From positions 1-49,853 of the forward strand of contig CAMCYH010000005.1 in the NCBI GenBank assembly GCA_945883745.1: a stretch of 49,853 nt of DNA, in the 5' to 3' direction. Positions within the stretch are counted from its first letter, which is position 1, and the number at the start of each line of letters is the position of its first letter. The DNA comes from Candidatus Kuenenia stuttgartensis. GTDB lineage: Bacteria; Planctomycetota; Planctomycetia; Pirellulales; UBA1268. The notes under the pieces were generated by a model. The model saw nothing but the letters and a program-made list of their open reading frames with translations, was not told where the DNA came from and ran no database searches. Made by a program: the position numbers and the translations under genes. Positions 26,707 to 34,479 of this stretch are shown in pieces.

Positions 26707-28319
26707 GACGCGGCCCCGCGGATCGCCGCTCCGAGCATCACCAACGCTGCATCACATTCCCGCATCGCATCTCGAGCTTCTTCAATCGTCACTTCCTGCA
26801 GCCGCACTTCCTCACCCGGCCGTAGCTGCGCCGCCAGCGGCAGGTCGGACTCGATCACCTGGCCAATGACGGGATAGCCGCCGATCGTCTGCGCATCGGC
26901 CAAGAGCACGATTGGCTGGCCGTCGGGAGGCAGTTGTACCGTCCCGGGAAATACGGCCACGCTCTTCATGCAGGCATCGTGGCCTACGCAGGAAATCGGC
27001 TCACCATGCAGCCGTAGCCCGATCCGATCGGATCGACTGCCCGCACGAAACGACTGCGACCAGACCGCGTCGCCAGCCAGTGCCGCCTGCTCGCCGGGAA
27101 TCACTCGGAGACTGCATGGCCGCTTCAAGGCTGCGAGCCGCGGCGGCAGTGCCTTGATCAGCCCGCTTCGTCCCTGAGCCTCGCCAACAGCGAGTCGATC
27201 GCCGGCCCTGAGCGGCCGGCCGGCATACCCGCCAAAGCCTGCCGTCACGAGCGTGCTGCGGCTCCCGAGCACCGGCGGCACGTCGATGCCCCCGGCCACG
27301 GCCAAGACGCCGCGGCAGCCAAGCGTGGCATGGCCGAGCACGACCTCCTTACCGGAGGGCACCTGCACCGGCCGGTTCGCCGGCAACCCCGGAAACGCCG
27401 CGCCCACGAGTGCGACCGTGGCATCGCGGTCGAATCGCAGCGTCGGCCCGAGCAGCGTGCACTCGATCGCCGCGGCATCCTCGGCATTGCCGACGAGCAG
27501 ATTTGCCAGCCGCAGCGACATGCTGTCGGCCGCCCCCGAGAGCGGAACCCCCGCCGCGCGATGCCCACGACGGCCGAGATCCTGCACGGTCGTGAAGAGA
27601 CCGGGCTGCACGACCGTAATCGTGGCGGATGGCACCTGTTCGACTGCCGTCTGCGATCGTGGCTGCCACCAATCATCCGTGGACAGATCAGCCGCCATGA
27701 ACCGCACCCGGTCGCCCACGGCCAAGAGCGCGGGCTGCGGTCGCGTTGCATCAAAGAGACTCACCGGCGAGCGACCGATGAGATTCCAGCCCCCCGGGCT
27801 CGCAAACGGGTAGACACCGGTCTGCCGGCCACCGATGCCGACCGCACCGGCTGGCACACGGGCCCGTGGTGTCGCCCGCCGCGGGGTGGCGAGCGACTCG
27901 GGCAATCCCGCGAGATAGCCGAAGCCGGGCAGAAACCCGATCGCCTCGACGACGTAGTCGGGCTCGGTGTGCAGGGCGATGAGCCTGCGCCGGTCGATGC
28001 GGTGCGTGGTGCACACGTCTTCAAGGTCAGGGCCGTCGTAGATGACCGGGATTTCGTAGGTCGTACCCGCATCGTCGGTAGTTGATGCCGTCTGAGTGAC
28101 GATAACAGTCAGCGTTTTTTCCAGCCCGGCCATGTCGCCGCATGCACCATGAGCCAGCAACACAGTCACACGCCCCGGCGAGGCCACGATCTCTTCCACA
28201 CCGGGCAGCCGCGCAGCCGCAACCGCTTCAGCAACCGCCCGCACGCGGCCAATCGTCGCCATGCCGGAGTCCGCAAGGCACAGGCTGAGGGCACGTTCTC
28301 CAACTGGCAGGCAAGACAT
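26703..28319 (-). CDS. pxpBC: 5-oxoprolinase PxpB-PxpC fusion
   Basis: A 538-residue fusion. Residues about 1-215 match PxpB (allophanate hydrolase subunit 1-like, KipI): VGERALSLCLAD, YDGPDLEDVCTTHRI, FLPGFGYLAGLP and GGRQTGVYPFASPGGWNLIGR. Residues about 230-538 match PxpC (KipA): VVQPGLFTTVQDLGRRGHR, GVPLSGAADSMSLRLAN and IECTLLGPTLRF. In many bacteria these are separate genes; fusion fixes the 1:1 ratio. It is coupled by a 4-base overlap to pxpA. It starts at 28319, 85 bases from the divergent phosphodiesterase gene. Confidence 0.92.
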   Translation of the reverse strand: MSCLPVGERALSLCLADSGMATIGRVRAVAEAVAAARLPGVEEIVASPGRVTVLLAHGACGDMAGLEKTLTVIVTQTASTTDDAGTTYEIPVIYDGPDLEDVCTTHRIDRRRLIALHTEPDYVVEAIGFLPGFGYLAGLPESLATPRRATPRARVPAGAVGIGGRQTGVYPFASPGGWNLIGRSPVSLFDATRPQPALLAVGDRVRFMAADLSTDDWWQPRSQTAVEQVPSATITVVQPGLFTTVQDLGRRGHRAAGVPLSGAADSMSLRLANLLVGNAEDAAAIECTLLGPTLRFDRDATVALVGAAFPGLPANRPVQVPSGKEVVLGHATLGCRGVLAVAGGIDVPPVLGSRSTLVTAGFGGYAGRPLRAGDRLAVGEAQGRSGLIKALPPRLAALKRPCSLRVIPGEQAALAGDAVWSQSFRAGSRSDRIGLRLHGEPISCVGHDACMKSVAVFPGTVQLPPDGQPIVLLADAQTIGGYPVIGQVIESDLPLAAQLRPGEEVRLQEVTIEEARDAMRECDAALVMLGAAIRGAAS

Positions 28320-28392
28320 GGGGCGGCGGTTCGCGGGAGTGAGACCTCATCCTACCGGCCGAGGCCGATCCTGCGCACAATACAGCTGTCCC

Positions 28393-28397
28393 GGAGG
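28393..28397 (+). promoter_or_regulatory. ribosome binding site GGAGG for the GTG start at 28405
   Basis: GGAGG seven bases before the GTG decides that the phosphodiesterase gene starts at 28405 and not at the upstream in-frame ATG at 28261. Confidence 0.7.
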
Positions 28398-28404
28398 CTG
28401 CCGA

Positions 28405-29178
28405 GTGCGTGTCGAACTCCTTCCATCCAGTGTGCCGACCAACGCAGGGCGAGCCTCCCCGCAGTTTTTGTCGAGTTACCTGATTGGTGACTCGCTGGTG
28501 ATTGACGGTGGATCGGTCGGGCTGCTGGCCGATGTCGACCGGCAGCTCGCCGTGCGGCATGTCTTTCTGACACACGCTCATCTTGATCATGTGGCCAGCC
28601 TGCCGTTTCTGATCGAGAACGCGTATACACCTGGCCCCGACTGCATCGAGGTGCTTGCCTCACCGGCCGTGCTCGCCCAGATCAATGCCGATCTCTTTAA
28701 CGGCCGCACCTGGCCCGACTTCCTTTCCTTGTCGACGCCGCAGAACACATTTATGCGGGCCACGCCGATCGAACCTCTGCAGACAGTGGAGCGGGCGGGC
28801 TTCCGCATCACGCCGGTGCCAGTCTCCCATTCCGGCGACACGCTCGGCATGATCGTCGACGACGGCTCATCATGCGTCGCCTTCGCCGCCGACACCGGCC
28901 CGACCGACCAAATTTGGCAGGAACTCGCCACGCGGCCGACGCTCACGGCCGTCTTTTTGGAATGTAGTTTCCCGAATTCGATGGAGGACCTGGCGACAAA
29001 GACGGGCCACCTCTGCCCGCGGACGTTCGCCACGCAGCGGGCCCGGCTGACGGATCGGGTGAAGGTGTTCGCCGTCCACCGGAAGGCTCGCTACGCCGAC
29101 GAGATTGCCCGCGAACTCGCCATACTCGGCCTGCCAAACGTCGAACCGGTCACCCCCGGCCTGCCCTACGACCTATAG
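28405..29178 (+). CDS. metallo-beta-lactamase fold phosphodiesterase (class II cyclic nucleotide PDE-like)
   Basis: A 257-residue protein starting at a GTG with a good ribosome site. The metal-binding motif is THAHLDH (H57, H59, D61, H62), followed by VASLPFLIEN. Later come PVSHSGDTLGMIV (H), FAADTGPTDQIW (D) and a late VFAVHRKARYADEI (H). The spacing and LLPSSVP/FLSSYLIGD start resemble the class II 3',5'-cyclic-nucleotide phosphodiesterases rather than lactamases or RNase Z. It would hydrolyse a cyclic nucleotide or related phosphoester in the cytoplasm. The substrate is inferred. Confidence 0.8.
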   Translation: MRVELLPSSVPTNAGRASPQFLSSYLIGDSLVIDGGSVGLLADVDRQLAVRHVFLTHAHLDHVASLPFLIENAYTPGPDCIEVLASPAVLAQINADLFNGRTWPDFLSLSTPQNTFMRATPIEPLQTVERAGFRITPVPVSHSGDTLGMIVDDGSSCVAFAADTGPTDQIWQELATRPTLTAVFLECSFPNSMEDLATKTGHLCPRTFATQRARLTDRVKVFAVHRKARYADEIARELAILGLPNVEPVTPGLPYDL

Positions 29179-29276
29179 CGGTTACGCCCGAAAACGTCAT
29201 TCGACGGGTGGGTGGTCGTTAGATTCCCTTTTGCCCGGGAGCCTCTTCGTGCCAGCCGTTCTCCTCTTTCCCCCCT

Positions 29277-29825
29277 ATGCCCGTCCCCTCCCCCACCGAC
29301 GACGACTCGGCAGCCTTCGTGGCGGAACTCCTCCGCCACCAACGGCGAATCTATCTCTTCATCGCCTCGTTGCTGGCGAGTCCGACCGACATTGAAGACG
29401 TCTACCAGCAGACCTGCCTCGCCCTCTGGAAGAAGCGGGGACAGTTCCCGGAGGTACGTGACTTCTTCGCCTGGGCCTGCGGCTTCGCCCGCAACGAGGC
29501 CCTTCACCAGATGCGTAGCAACAGCCGTTCGCGACATCTCTACCTGCCCGACGATCTGCTCGCCACGCTCGCGCAGGAGTTTGAGCGTGACCTCGCTGCC
29601 GACGACGATCGCTTGCTCGCGCTCACCACGTGCCTCGGCCGCCTCCAGACCGGCCACCGCGACCTGCTCGAGCGGTGCTACCGGGGCATCGAAACGATCA
29701 AAGACATCGCGGGCGAGATGAGCATCACACCTGCCGCGCTCACGATGCGGCTGCAGCGAATTCGCCACGCTCTCCTCAAGTGCGTCGAGGCAGCTCTCGC
29801 AGCCGCGGGCGGGAGCAATCCCTGA
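29277..29825 (+). CDS. ECF-type RNA polymerase sigma factor
   Basis: A 182-residue sigma-70 family protein. Region 2 spans about residues 14-82 (QRRIYLFIASLLASPTDIED then DFFAWACGFARNEALHQMR). Region 4 spans about 118-172 (LLERCYRGIETIKDIAGEM and ALTMRLQRIRHALLKCV). Such sigma factors respond to envelope signals and are usually held inactive by a partner. The next gene overlaps by one base (TGATG) and encodes a FecR-like membrane protein, the probable anti-sigma partner. The TTAGATTC motif near 29218 in the leader is shared with the DUF1559 leader at 32861, but its meaning is unknown. Confidence 0.88.
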   Translation: MPVPSPTDDDSAAFVAELLRHQRRIYLFIASLLASPTDIEDVYQQTCLALWKKRGQFPEVRDFFAWACGFARNEALHQMRSNSRSRHLYLPDDLLATLAQEFERDLAADDDRLLALTTCLGRLQTGHRDLLERCYRGIETIKDIAGEMSITPAALTMRLQRIRHALLKCVEAALAAAGGSNP

Positions 29826-31429
29826 TGGTCACCGCACCTCTGTCGCTCCCCGGGCCTGATTCAGAGCTCGCGCGGCTCACCAACGCCCAGTTCGACGGAT
29901 CGCTCACGGCAGCCGACCGCGATCGGCTCGCCGCGCTCCTCCAGGATCCGGCTGTGCGTGCCTCCTACCGCAGGATCGTGTGGCTGCATGCCAATCTGAC
30001 GAGGATCTGGTGCCAGGATGCCGACGGCATACCATGGGTGCCGCAGCCGGCGAGCGATGAGCCCGCTGTCTCGACCGCCGCTGCTCCGGTCCACCATCGC
30101 CCCCGCATAAAGATCCACTGGGATCGGCTGCAGAAGACAGCCTCCCGCGCGGCAGCGCTGCTCGTTGCCATAGCGCTGGGCGCGAGCCTCCTCGGGATTG
30201 GCATCCTGGCCGTTGTTGCCAGTTTCAGTTCGCCCGCTGCCACAGCAAGCCCACGGCCCCCGCGGGCAGCGGGCTCGATCGCCGAGATCGCGGCGGTCGA
30301 GTCGCCGGTGTGGGAGACTGCCGCGGAGCCCTTTGGCATCTGGTCGAGCCTGATGCCAGGCACGACGCTCGCGCTTGACCGCGGCCGCGTCGAATTGGCC
30401 TATGACTCCGGCACGATCGTCGTCCTTGAAGGTCCGGCCGTGTTCGCGGTCGCGACCGCCGACTCAGCCGCGCTCGACCGTGGCAAGGCGACGATCACGG
30501 TGGCCGGCCCCGGGCCGGGGGATGGCCAGCCCCGCTTCACGCTGCATACGCCGTCGGCCACGATCACCGACCTCGGCACATCGTTCGGCGTGCTTGTGAG
30601 CGACGCAGGCGAGACCTCGGTGAGCGTCTTCGACGGGCTGGTCGATCTGCTGCCACGGGTTGACGGTGCCGTGCCGCTCCGGCTCACCGCCGGTGAGGCG
30701 GGCGACGCTCTTGCGGAGCAGCCGGCTCGGAAAGTAATTCCGCCGCAGCAGCGGTTCGAGCGGTCGTTGCCAAAAGCGCCCCCTGACCTACTCGCCGCGC
30801 TCGTCAGCGACGGCTGGAACGAGGCACGCGCTACCGTGCTCGTGAGCGAATCATTCACCGGCACCAACGCGAGCCCACTCGTCGGCTCCCAGCCGGCTGC
30901 TCGAGGCGGCATCGGCGACGAAGCCTGGCGGGCGCCTCGCGAGGGCTGGTCGGTCGATTCCGCGACCGGGGCTCTCGTCGCCACAACGCATGGCACCGCC
31001 ACACTCCCCTTCGTGCCCCAACCCGGCCACCGCTACCGCATTTCGGTGACGATCCATGCGACCTCCGGCGGCATCGGCTGGGGCGGCGTCGGATTTACGA
31101 ATGGGGCGGGCGTGGCGAACTACATCCCCAACGGCCCTTGGCTCCGGCAGCGTCATCACACCGATGTGCAGCCCAACGGCGCTTTTGCCGGGCCCGGTGA
31201 AACCAACGCCGTCGGTCGCGGCGACACGCTCACCGGCGAGCAGACCCGCACGATCCTGCTCGACACCACGGGTCCACAGTGGCGGGCCGTCTTCTTCGTT
31301 GACGGGATCCGTCTCGGCGAAGCTGGCATCAACCCGCAGTCGGCGGCCATCAGCCACGTCTGCCTGGCCGCCTTCCCCAACAGCCGCATCGAGTTCCGTC
31401 ATTTTCTCGTGTCGACGATGCCCCGTTGA
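29825..31429 (+). CDS. FecR-like anti-sigma/sensor protein with lectin-like C-terminal domain
   Basis: A 534-residue protein whose ATG overlaps the sigma factor stop (TGATG). The N-terminal cytoplasmic part is short (about 1-90). There is one transmembrane helix (about 110-135; LLVAIALGASLLGIGILAVV). Residues about 160-290 resemble FecR (GRVELAYDSGTIVVLEGPAVF and TITDLGTSFGVLVSD). The C-terminal 170 residues resemble a jelly-roll, LamG-like fold (GIGWGGVGFTNGAGVANY). Planctomycetes commonly pair ECF factors with FecR-lectin proteins that may sense polysaccharides. Direct control of this sigma factor is inferred from the coupling. Confidence 0.82.
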   Translation: MVTAPLSLPGPDSELARLTNAQFDGSLTAADRDRLAALLQDPAVRASYRRIVWLHANLTRIWCQDADGIPWVPQPASDEPAVSTAAAPVHHRPRIKIHWDRLQKTASRAAALLVAIALGASLLGIGILAVVASFSSPAATASPRPPRAAGSIAEIAAVESPVWETAAEPFGIWSSLMPGTTLALDRGRVELAYDSGTIVVLEGPAVFAVATADSAALDRGKATITVAGPGPGDGQPRFTLHTPSATITDLGTSFGVLVSDAGETSVSVFDGLVDLLPRVDGAVPLRLTAGEAGDALAEQPARKVIPPQQRFERSLPKAPPDLLAALVSDGWNEARATVLVSESFTGTNASPLVGSQPAARGGIGDEAWRAPREGWSVDSATGALVATTHGTATLPFVPQPGHRYRISVTIHATSGGIGWGGVGFTNGAGVANYIPNGPWLRQRHHTDVQPNGAFAGPGETNAVGRGDTLTGEQTRTILLDTTGPQWRAVFFVDGIRLGEAGINPQSAAISHVCLAAFPNSRIEFRHFLVSTMPR

Positions 31430-31469
31430 GGCATGGCCCGGAAGAGACAGTCGCGGAACCGTCTCCCGG

Positions 31470-32651
31470 TTACCAAAATTTGGGGGCGTTGGTAGTGCCG
31501 GCGCCCGCAGACATTTCGCGCAGTGCGTCGTAGGTGTTGGGCAGCGCCTTGGCCAGATCCCGGACAGCGCTGTTCAAACGCTGCTGGCTGTTCGACTGGG
31601 CGGCATTGAGAAACTCCACCCATTCCGGCTGCAGCAGGAGAGCCGTCTCGTGGTGCCGATTGATGTAGAACGGCTGGCCACGCTGGGAATTCGGCACATC
31701 CGAACTGCGGTCATTTTTCCAGAAACTCGAAGTCAACGTCATGATCGGAGCGGTCATGATCGCCCCGCCGAACGTAGGGCTGCCTGTGACCAATCCGAGC
31801 AGCACGCCTGCCGGCAGGCCAAACACGAACAGGCCACCGAGCTTTGCCTTTGAGCTCGTGCTCGGTGTGGTGAATTTGATGTCCCGCCGTTTCCGCCAGA
31901 TGATGGCGTAGACTTCGGCGATCTGCATGGATCGAAGGCGATAGTTGCATGTCACACCTCCGTCAACGAGCCAGTCGCTGAGCAAGGCGCACGAGATCTG
32001 GCTTTCCGGATATTCCTGGAACATCGTTTTCACGCAACTGCCATGCTTGCCGGGCATCGCTAGGGTGCGGTAATTCGTGTTGCCAGGGGACTCGAACTTC
32101 AGCCGCTTCGGCCCAAGCACTCCGAAGAAGACCTCGCTGTGGTTTTCCATCAGGATCTGGCAATACTCGAGAACGTTGCTCGGGATCGTCTTGAAATCAC
32201 CGATATCCGAAGCGAAGTCACGTTCGCCCCCCGGAACCGGGTCGATGGCGAAAATGCGGACTCTGAAATCCCGGAACTCCTTCTTGATCCTGTGGGCGAC
32301 CATGTGACACGTCACCGCGCCACGGGAGTGACCGATCAAATTGATCCGCTCGTTCGAACCGTGGTTTGCATGTTGACGCAAGGCGGCGATGGCGGCGGTC
32401 ACATTGCTCTCCCACCCCTGCCCGAGCGTGGTACCTGACCCGAGCTTCCCCATCTTGACCGGTTTGTCACGATTTTTGAACGTGAACAGATCACTAAATG
32501 AGCGGGTCATCGGCTTGCTGCCAGGCCCGTCGAAGATGAACTTTTTCTGATCCTGCATCCCTGGGTCGAGATTTTGGAAAAACCAGGGCAACAGTTGATC
32601 GGGCTCGTCACGGTGATGATCCGTGCCGATGAAATACATCGTGGTGGCCAT
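31470..32651 (-). CDS. alpha/beta hydrolase, lipase-like (possible secreted effector)
   Basis: A 393-residue protein, start at the ATG at 32651 preceded by a purine-rich AGGA. It has a GxSxG nucleophile elbow, NLIGHSRGAVTCHMV (S109), then FAIDPVPGGERD (D137) and later His residues (RHHETA). This pattern resembles type VI secretion phospholipase (Tle/DUF2235-like) proteins more than secreted lipases. A hydrophobic stretch (about 290-330; FVFGLPAGVLLGLVTG) could insert in a membrane. There is no signal peptide. The base composition appears less GC-rich than its neighbours, which suggests acquisition. Effector status is a guess from resemblance; no VgrG, Hcp or immunity gene is adjacent. Confidence 0.55.
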   Translation of the reverse strand: MATTMYFIGTDHHRDEPDQLLPWFFQNLDPGMQDQKKFIFDGPGSKPMTRSFSDLFTFKNRDKPVKMGKLGSGTTLGQGWESNVTAAIAALRQHANHGSNERINLIGHSRGAVTCHMVAHRIKKEFRDFRVRIFAIDPVPGGERDFASDIGDFKTIPSNVLEYCQILMENHSEVFFGVLGPKRLKFESPGNTNYRTLAMPGKHGSCVKTMFQEYPESQISCALLSDWLVDGGVTCNYRLRSMQIAEVYAIIWRKRRDIKFTTPSTSSKAKLGGLFVFGLPAGVLLGLVTGSPTFGGAIMTAPIMTLTSSFWKNDRSSDVPNSQRGQPFYINRHHETALLLQPEWVEFLNAAQSNSQQRLNSAVRDLAKALPNTYDALREMSAGAGTTNAPKFW

Positions 32652-32960
32652 GATCCATGATTCCTGCGGCGCGGTGGATGACGGGATCGCGATTCGACAC
32701 CCGGGTCTGTGCCGCGGCGGCGACCGTGCTGAATCGCACCGTACTGCCCCCATCATGTTGATTTCTTCGTCGCCGTCCAGTGAATGGACGCAGCTACCGA
32801 CGCCAGCGGGACAGCTGACGAGCACGAAATTTGAGCCGCCAAAACAGGCAAGTGTTAGATTCTGGGGGGGGCGGGAGCACCTCTTTTTGGAGGGTCTTGT
32901 TCACGTCCTAGCCCGATCTTTTTATTCCCCCGATCCTTTCCTCCGTTTCCAAGGAACACC
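32652..32960. other. divergent intergenic region
   Basis: 309 bases between the lipase-like gene (minus) and the DUF1559 gene (plus). It contains an inverted repeat CGTCCA-N5-TGGACG at 32774-32790 and a TTAGATT motif near 32862. A pyrimidine-rich tract follows and ends in AAGGA before the pilin ATG. Promoters in both directions probably lie here; none is certain. Confidence 0.4.
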
Positions 32961-34049
32961 ATGAACCGTTCAAAACCGTCGAGTGGGTTTACGCTCGTGG
33001 AGCTTTTGGTCGTGATCGCCATCATTGGCGTGCTGGTCGGCCTGCTCCTGCCGGCCGTGCAGGCTGCCCGCGAGGCTGGCCGCCGGTCGGCCTGCCAAAA
33101 CAAGCTCAAGCAGATGGCACTCGCGATGCACAATTTCGAGTCGGCCCAAAAGGGGTTCCCATCCAACTACCAAGGCGGCGAGGTGGGCACACAGTGGGAA
33201 CCGTGGTACTGCCTCACCGCCACCTACATGATTCTTCCCTACATGGAGGAGGAGTCGCTCTATGTGCGGATGACAGCCGCTCGGTCCGACTCGAGCTTCG
33301 GGACGAACTTGCAAGCTCTGAGCCGCCGCAAGATGCCCGCCTTGACCTGCCCGTCGGACGAACCGCCGACAAGCCGCCCCGGTTCGTGGGGTGCGGCTCA
33401 TGATATTGCCTCGGTGAATTATGCATGGTCTTCCGGCAGTGGGCCGTACGGCTACAACTCCCGCGGAGCATTCAATGGGTTCATGCATGGGGAGAGGCGG
33501 GGGGCACTGTGGCCACTGGCACCGCGAACTGAATCCGCGCCGTCTTGGCCCGGCTTCACGATCAAGGATTTCACCGACGGCACGTCAAAAGTGATCATGG
33601 CTGCCGAGCAGCTGTCTGGATCGGGAAGCGGCGAAGCTGTGTTCCCAAGGAACATCGCGTTGCAGGCCAATAACAACGCGATCTCAGCCATTGTGAACAG
33701 GGACTTCGCCACACAGGCCGAGGTCGACGCGATTGCCGCGGCCCAGGCCTCGCCAACGGCGTGGGGTGGCAACAACGGCATGGCCTGGGGCTTCAACGGT
33801 GGCGGAGCGTCCATGATCAACATGACCGTGCCTCCAAACTGGAGCAGTCCATCGGGCGGCGGAGCATCCGGCCCGAGCCTGATGTACGACTGGACCTGGG
33901 GCGTCTTCCCCGCCCGCAGCCGCCATCCCGGCCTTGTCAATGCCGTCATGGTCGACGGGGCTACGGTGACACTCCGCGACGGGATCGATTTGCTTACGAT
34001 CCAACGACTTGGCAATCGCAAGGACGGCGGGGTCGTGACGTTGCCATGA
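32961..34049 (+). CDS. DUF1559 type II pseudopilin (second copy)
   Basis: A 362-residue DUF1559 protein with prepilin leader [18 protein letters not shown] and hydrophobic helix [19 protein letters not shown]. The family blocks [14 protein letters not shown] and the C-terminal [16 protein letters not shown] are seen. It ends in a TGA that overlaps the ATG of a downstream frame (ATGA), placing the small lipoprotein gene in the same operon. It is probably assembled or retained in the envelope by a type II/IV pilus-like system. The specific role of the many planctomycete DUF1559 proteins is unknown. Confidence 0.93.
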   Translation: MNRSKPSSGFTLVELLVVIAIIGVLVGLLLPAVQAAREAGRRSACQNKLKQMALAMHNFESAQKGFPSNYQGGEVGTQWEPWYCLTATYMILPYMEEESLYVRMTAARSDSSFGTNLQALSRRKMPALTCPSDEPPTSRPGSWGAAHDIASVNYAWSSGSGPYGYNSRGAFNGFMHGERRGALWPLAPRTESAPSWPGFTIKDFTDGTSKVIMAAEQLSGSGSGEAVFPRNIALQANNNAISAIVNRDFATQAEVDAIAAAQASPTAWGGNNGMAWGFNGGGASMINMTVPPNWSSPSGGGASGPSLMYDWTWGVFPARSRHPGLVNAVMVDGATVTLRDGIDLLTIQRLGNRKDGGVVTLP

Positions 34050-34066
34050 TGAACTCGGGAGGATCG

Positions 34067-34408
34067 ATGCGGCTATCATCAATCAGAAGGTACGGAATGG
34101 CGGGCTCGTCGTACGCGTTCGCGGCATTGAGCTGCGTAGTCCTGATGGCAGCGGGCTGTTCGCCGACTGTCAAGGATAAGGTGCTTCCGTTCACACCCGA
34201 CGCCGTCAACGAGGCGAAGTCCCTGCTCGCAAACTACGCTGCCGGGCAACCGGTCGGCAGTGAATCGGAGGGCTTTGATACCTTCGTGCGGCGAGTCGCC
34301 GACGTCGACCAGGCCAAGGCGGCGGAACTGCGGGCCTTCTTTGATGATGCCGTGGCAAAAGGTGTGGCAAACCGTGCCAAGGCCAAGGAATTGCTGGATC
34401 GCTGGTGA
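34067..34408 (+). CDS. small lipoprotein paired with the second DUF1559 pilin
   Basis: A 113-residue protein; GGGAGGA at 34058-34063 supports the ATG at 34067 (an upstream ATG at 34046 overlaps the pilin stop). The lipobox is LMAAGC. The mature region has helices and GQPVGSE, resembling the lipoprotein at 16999. It sits directly after a DUF1559 gene and directly before a cytochrome c gene, the same order as the first cassette. The function is unknown; an envelope-anchored accessory of the pilin or cytochrome is inferred. Confidence 0.75.
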   Translation: MRLSSIRRYGMAGSSYAFAALSCVVLMAAGCSPTVKDKVLPFTPDAVNEAKSLLANYAAGQPVGSESEGFDTFVRRVADVDQAKAAELRAFFDDAVAKGVANRAKAKELLDRW

Positions 34409-34479
34409 GATCCCGGCGGGCGGACGATACTATAATTGGTGGAACCCTTGCTGAGATCGTCCCAGGTTATTTGCGCAGC

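Noticed and set aside
34431..34436. TATAAT box between lipoprotein and cytochrome genes
   Set aside because: No -35-like hexamer lies 16-18 bases upstream and the gap is short, so an independent promoter is not supported.
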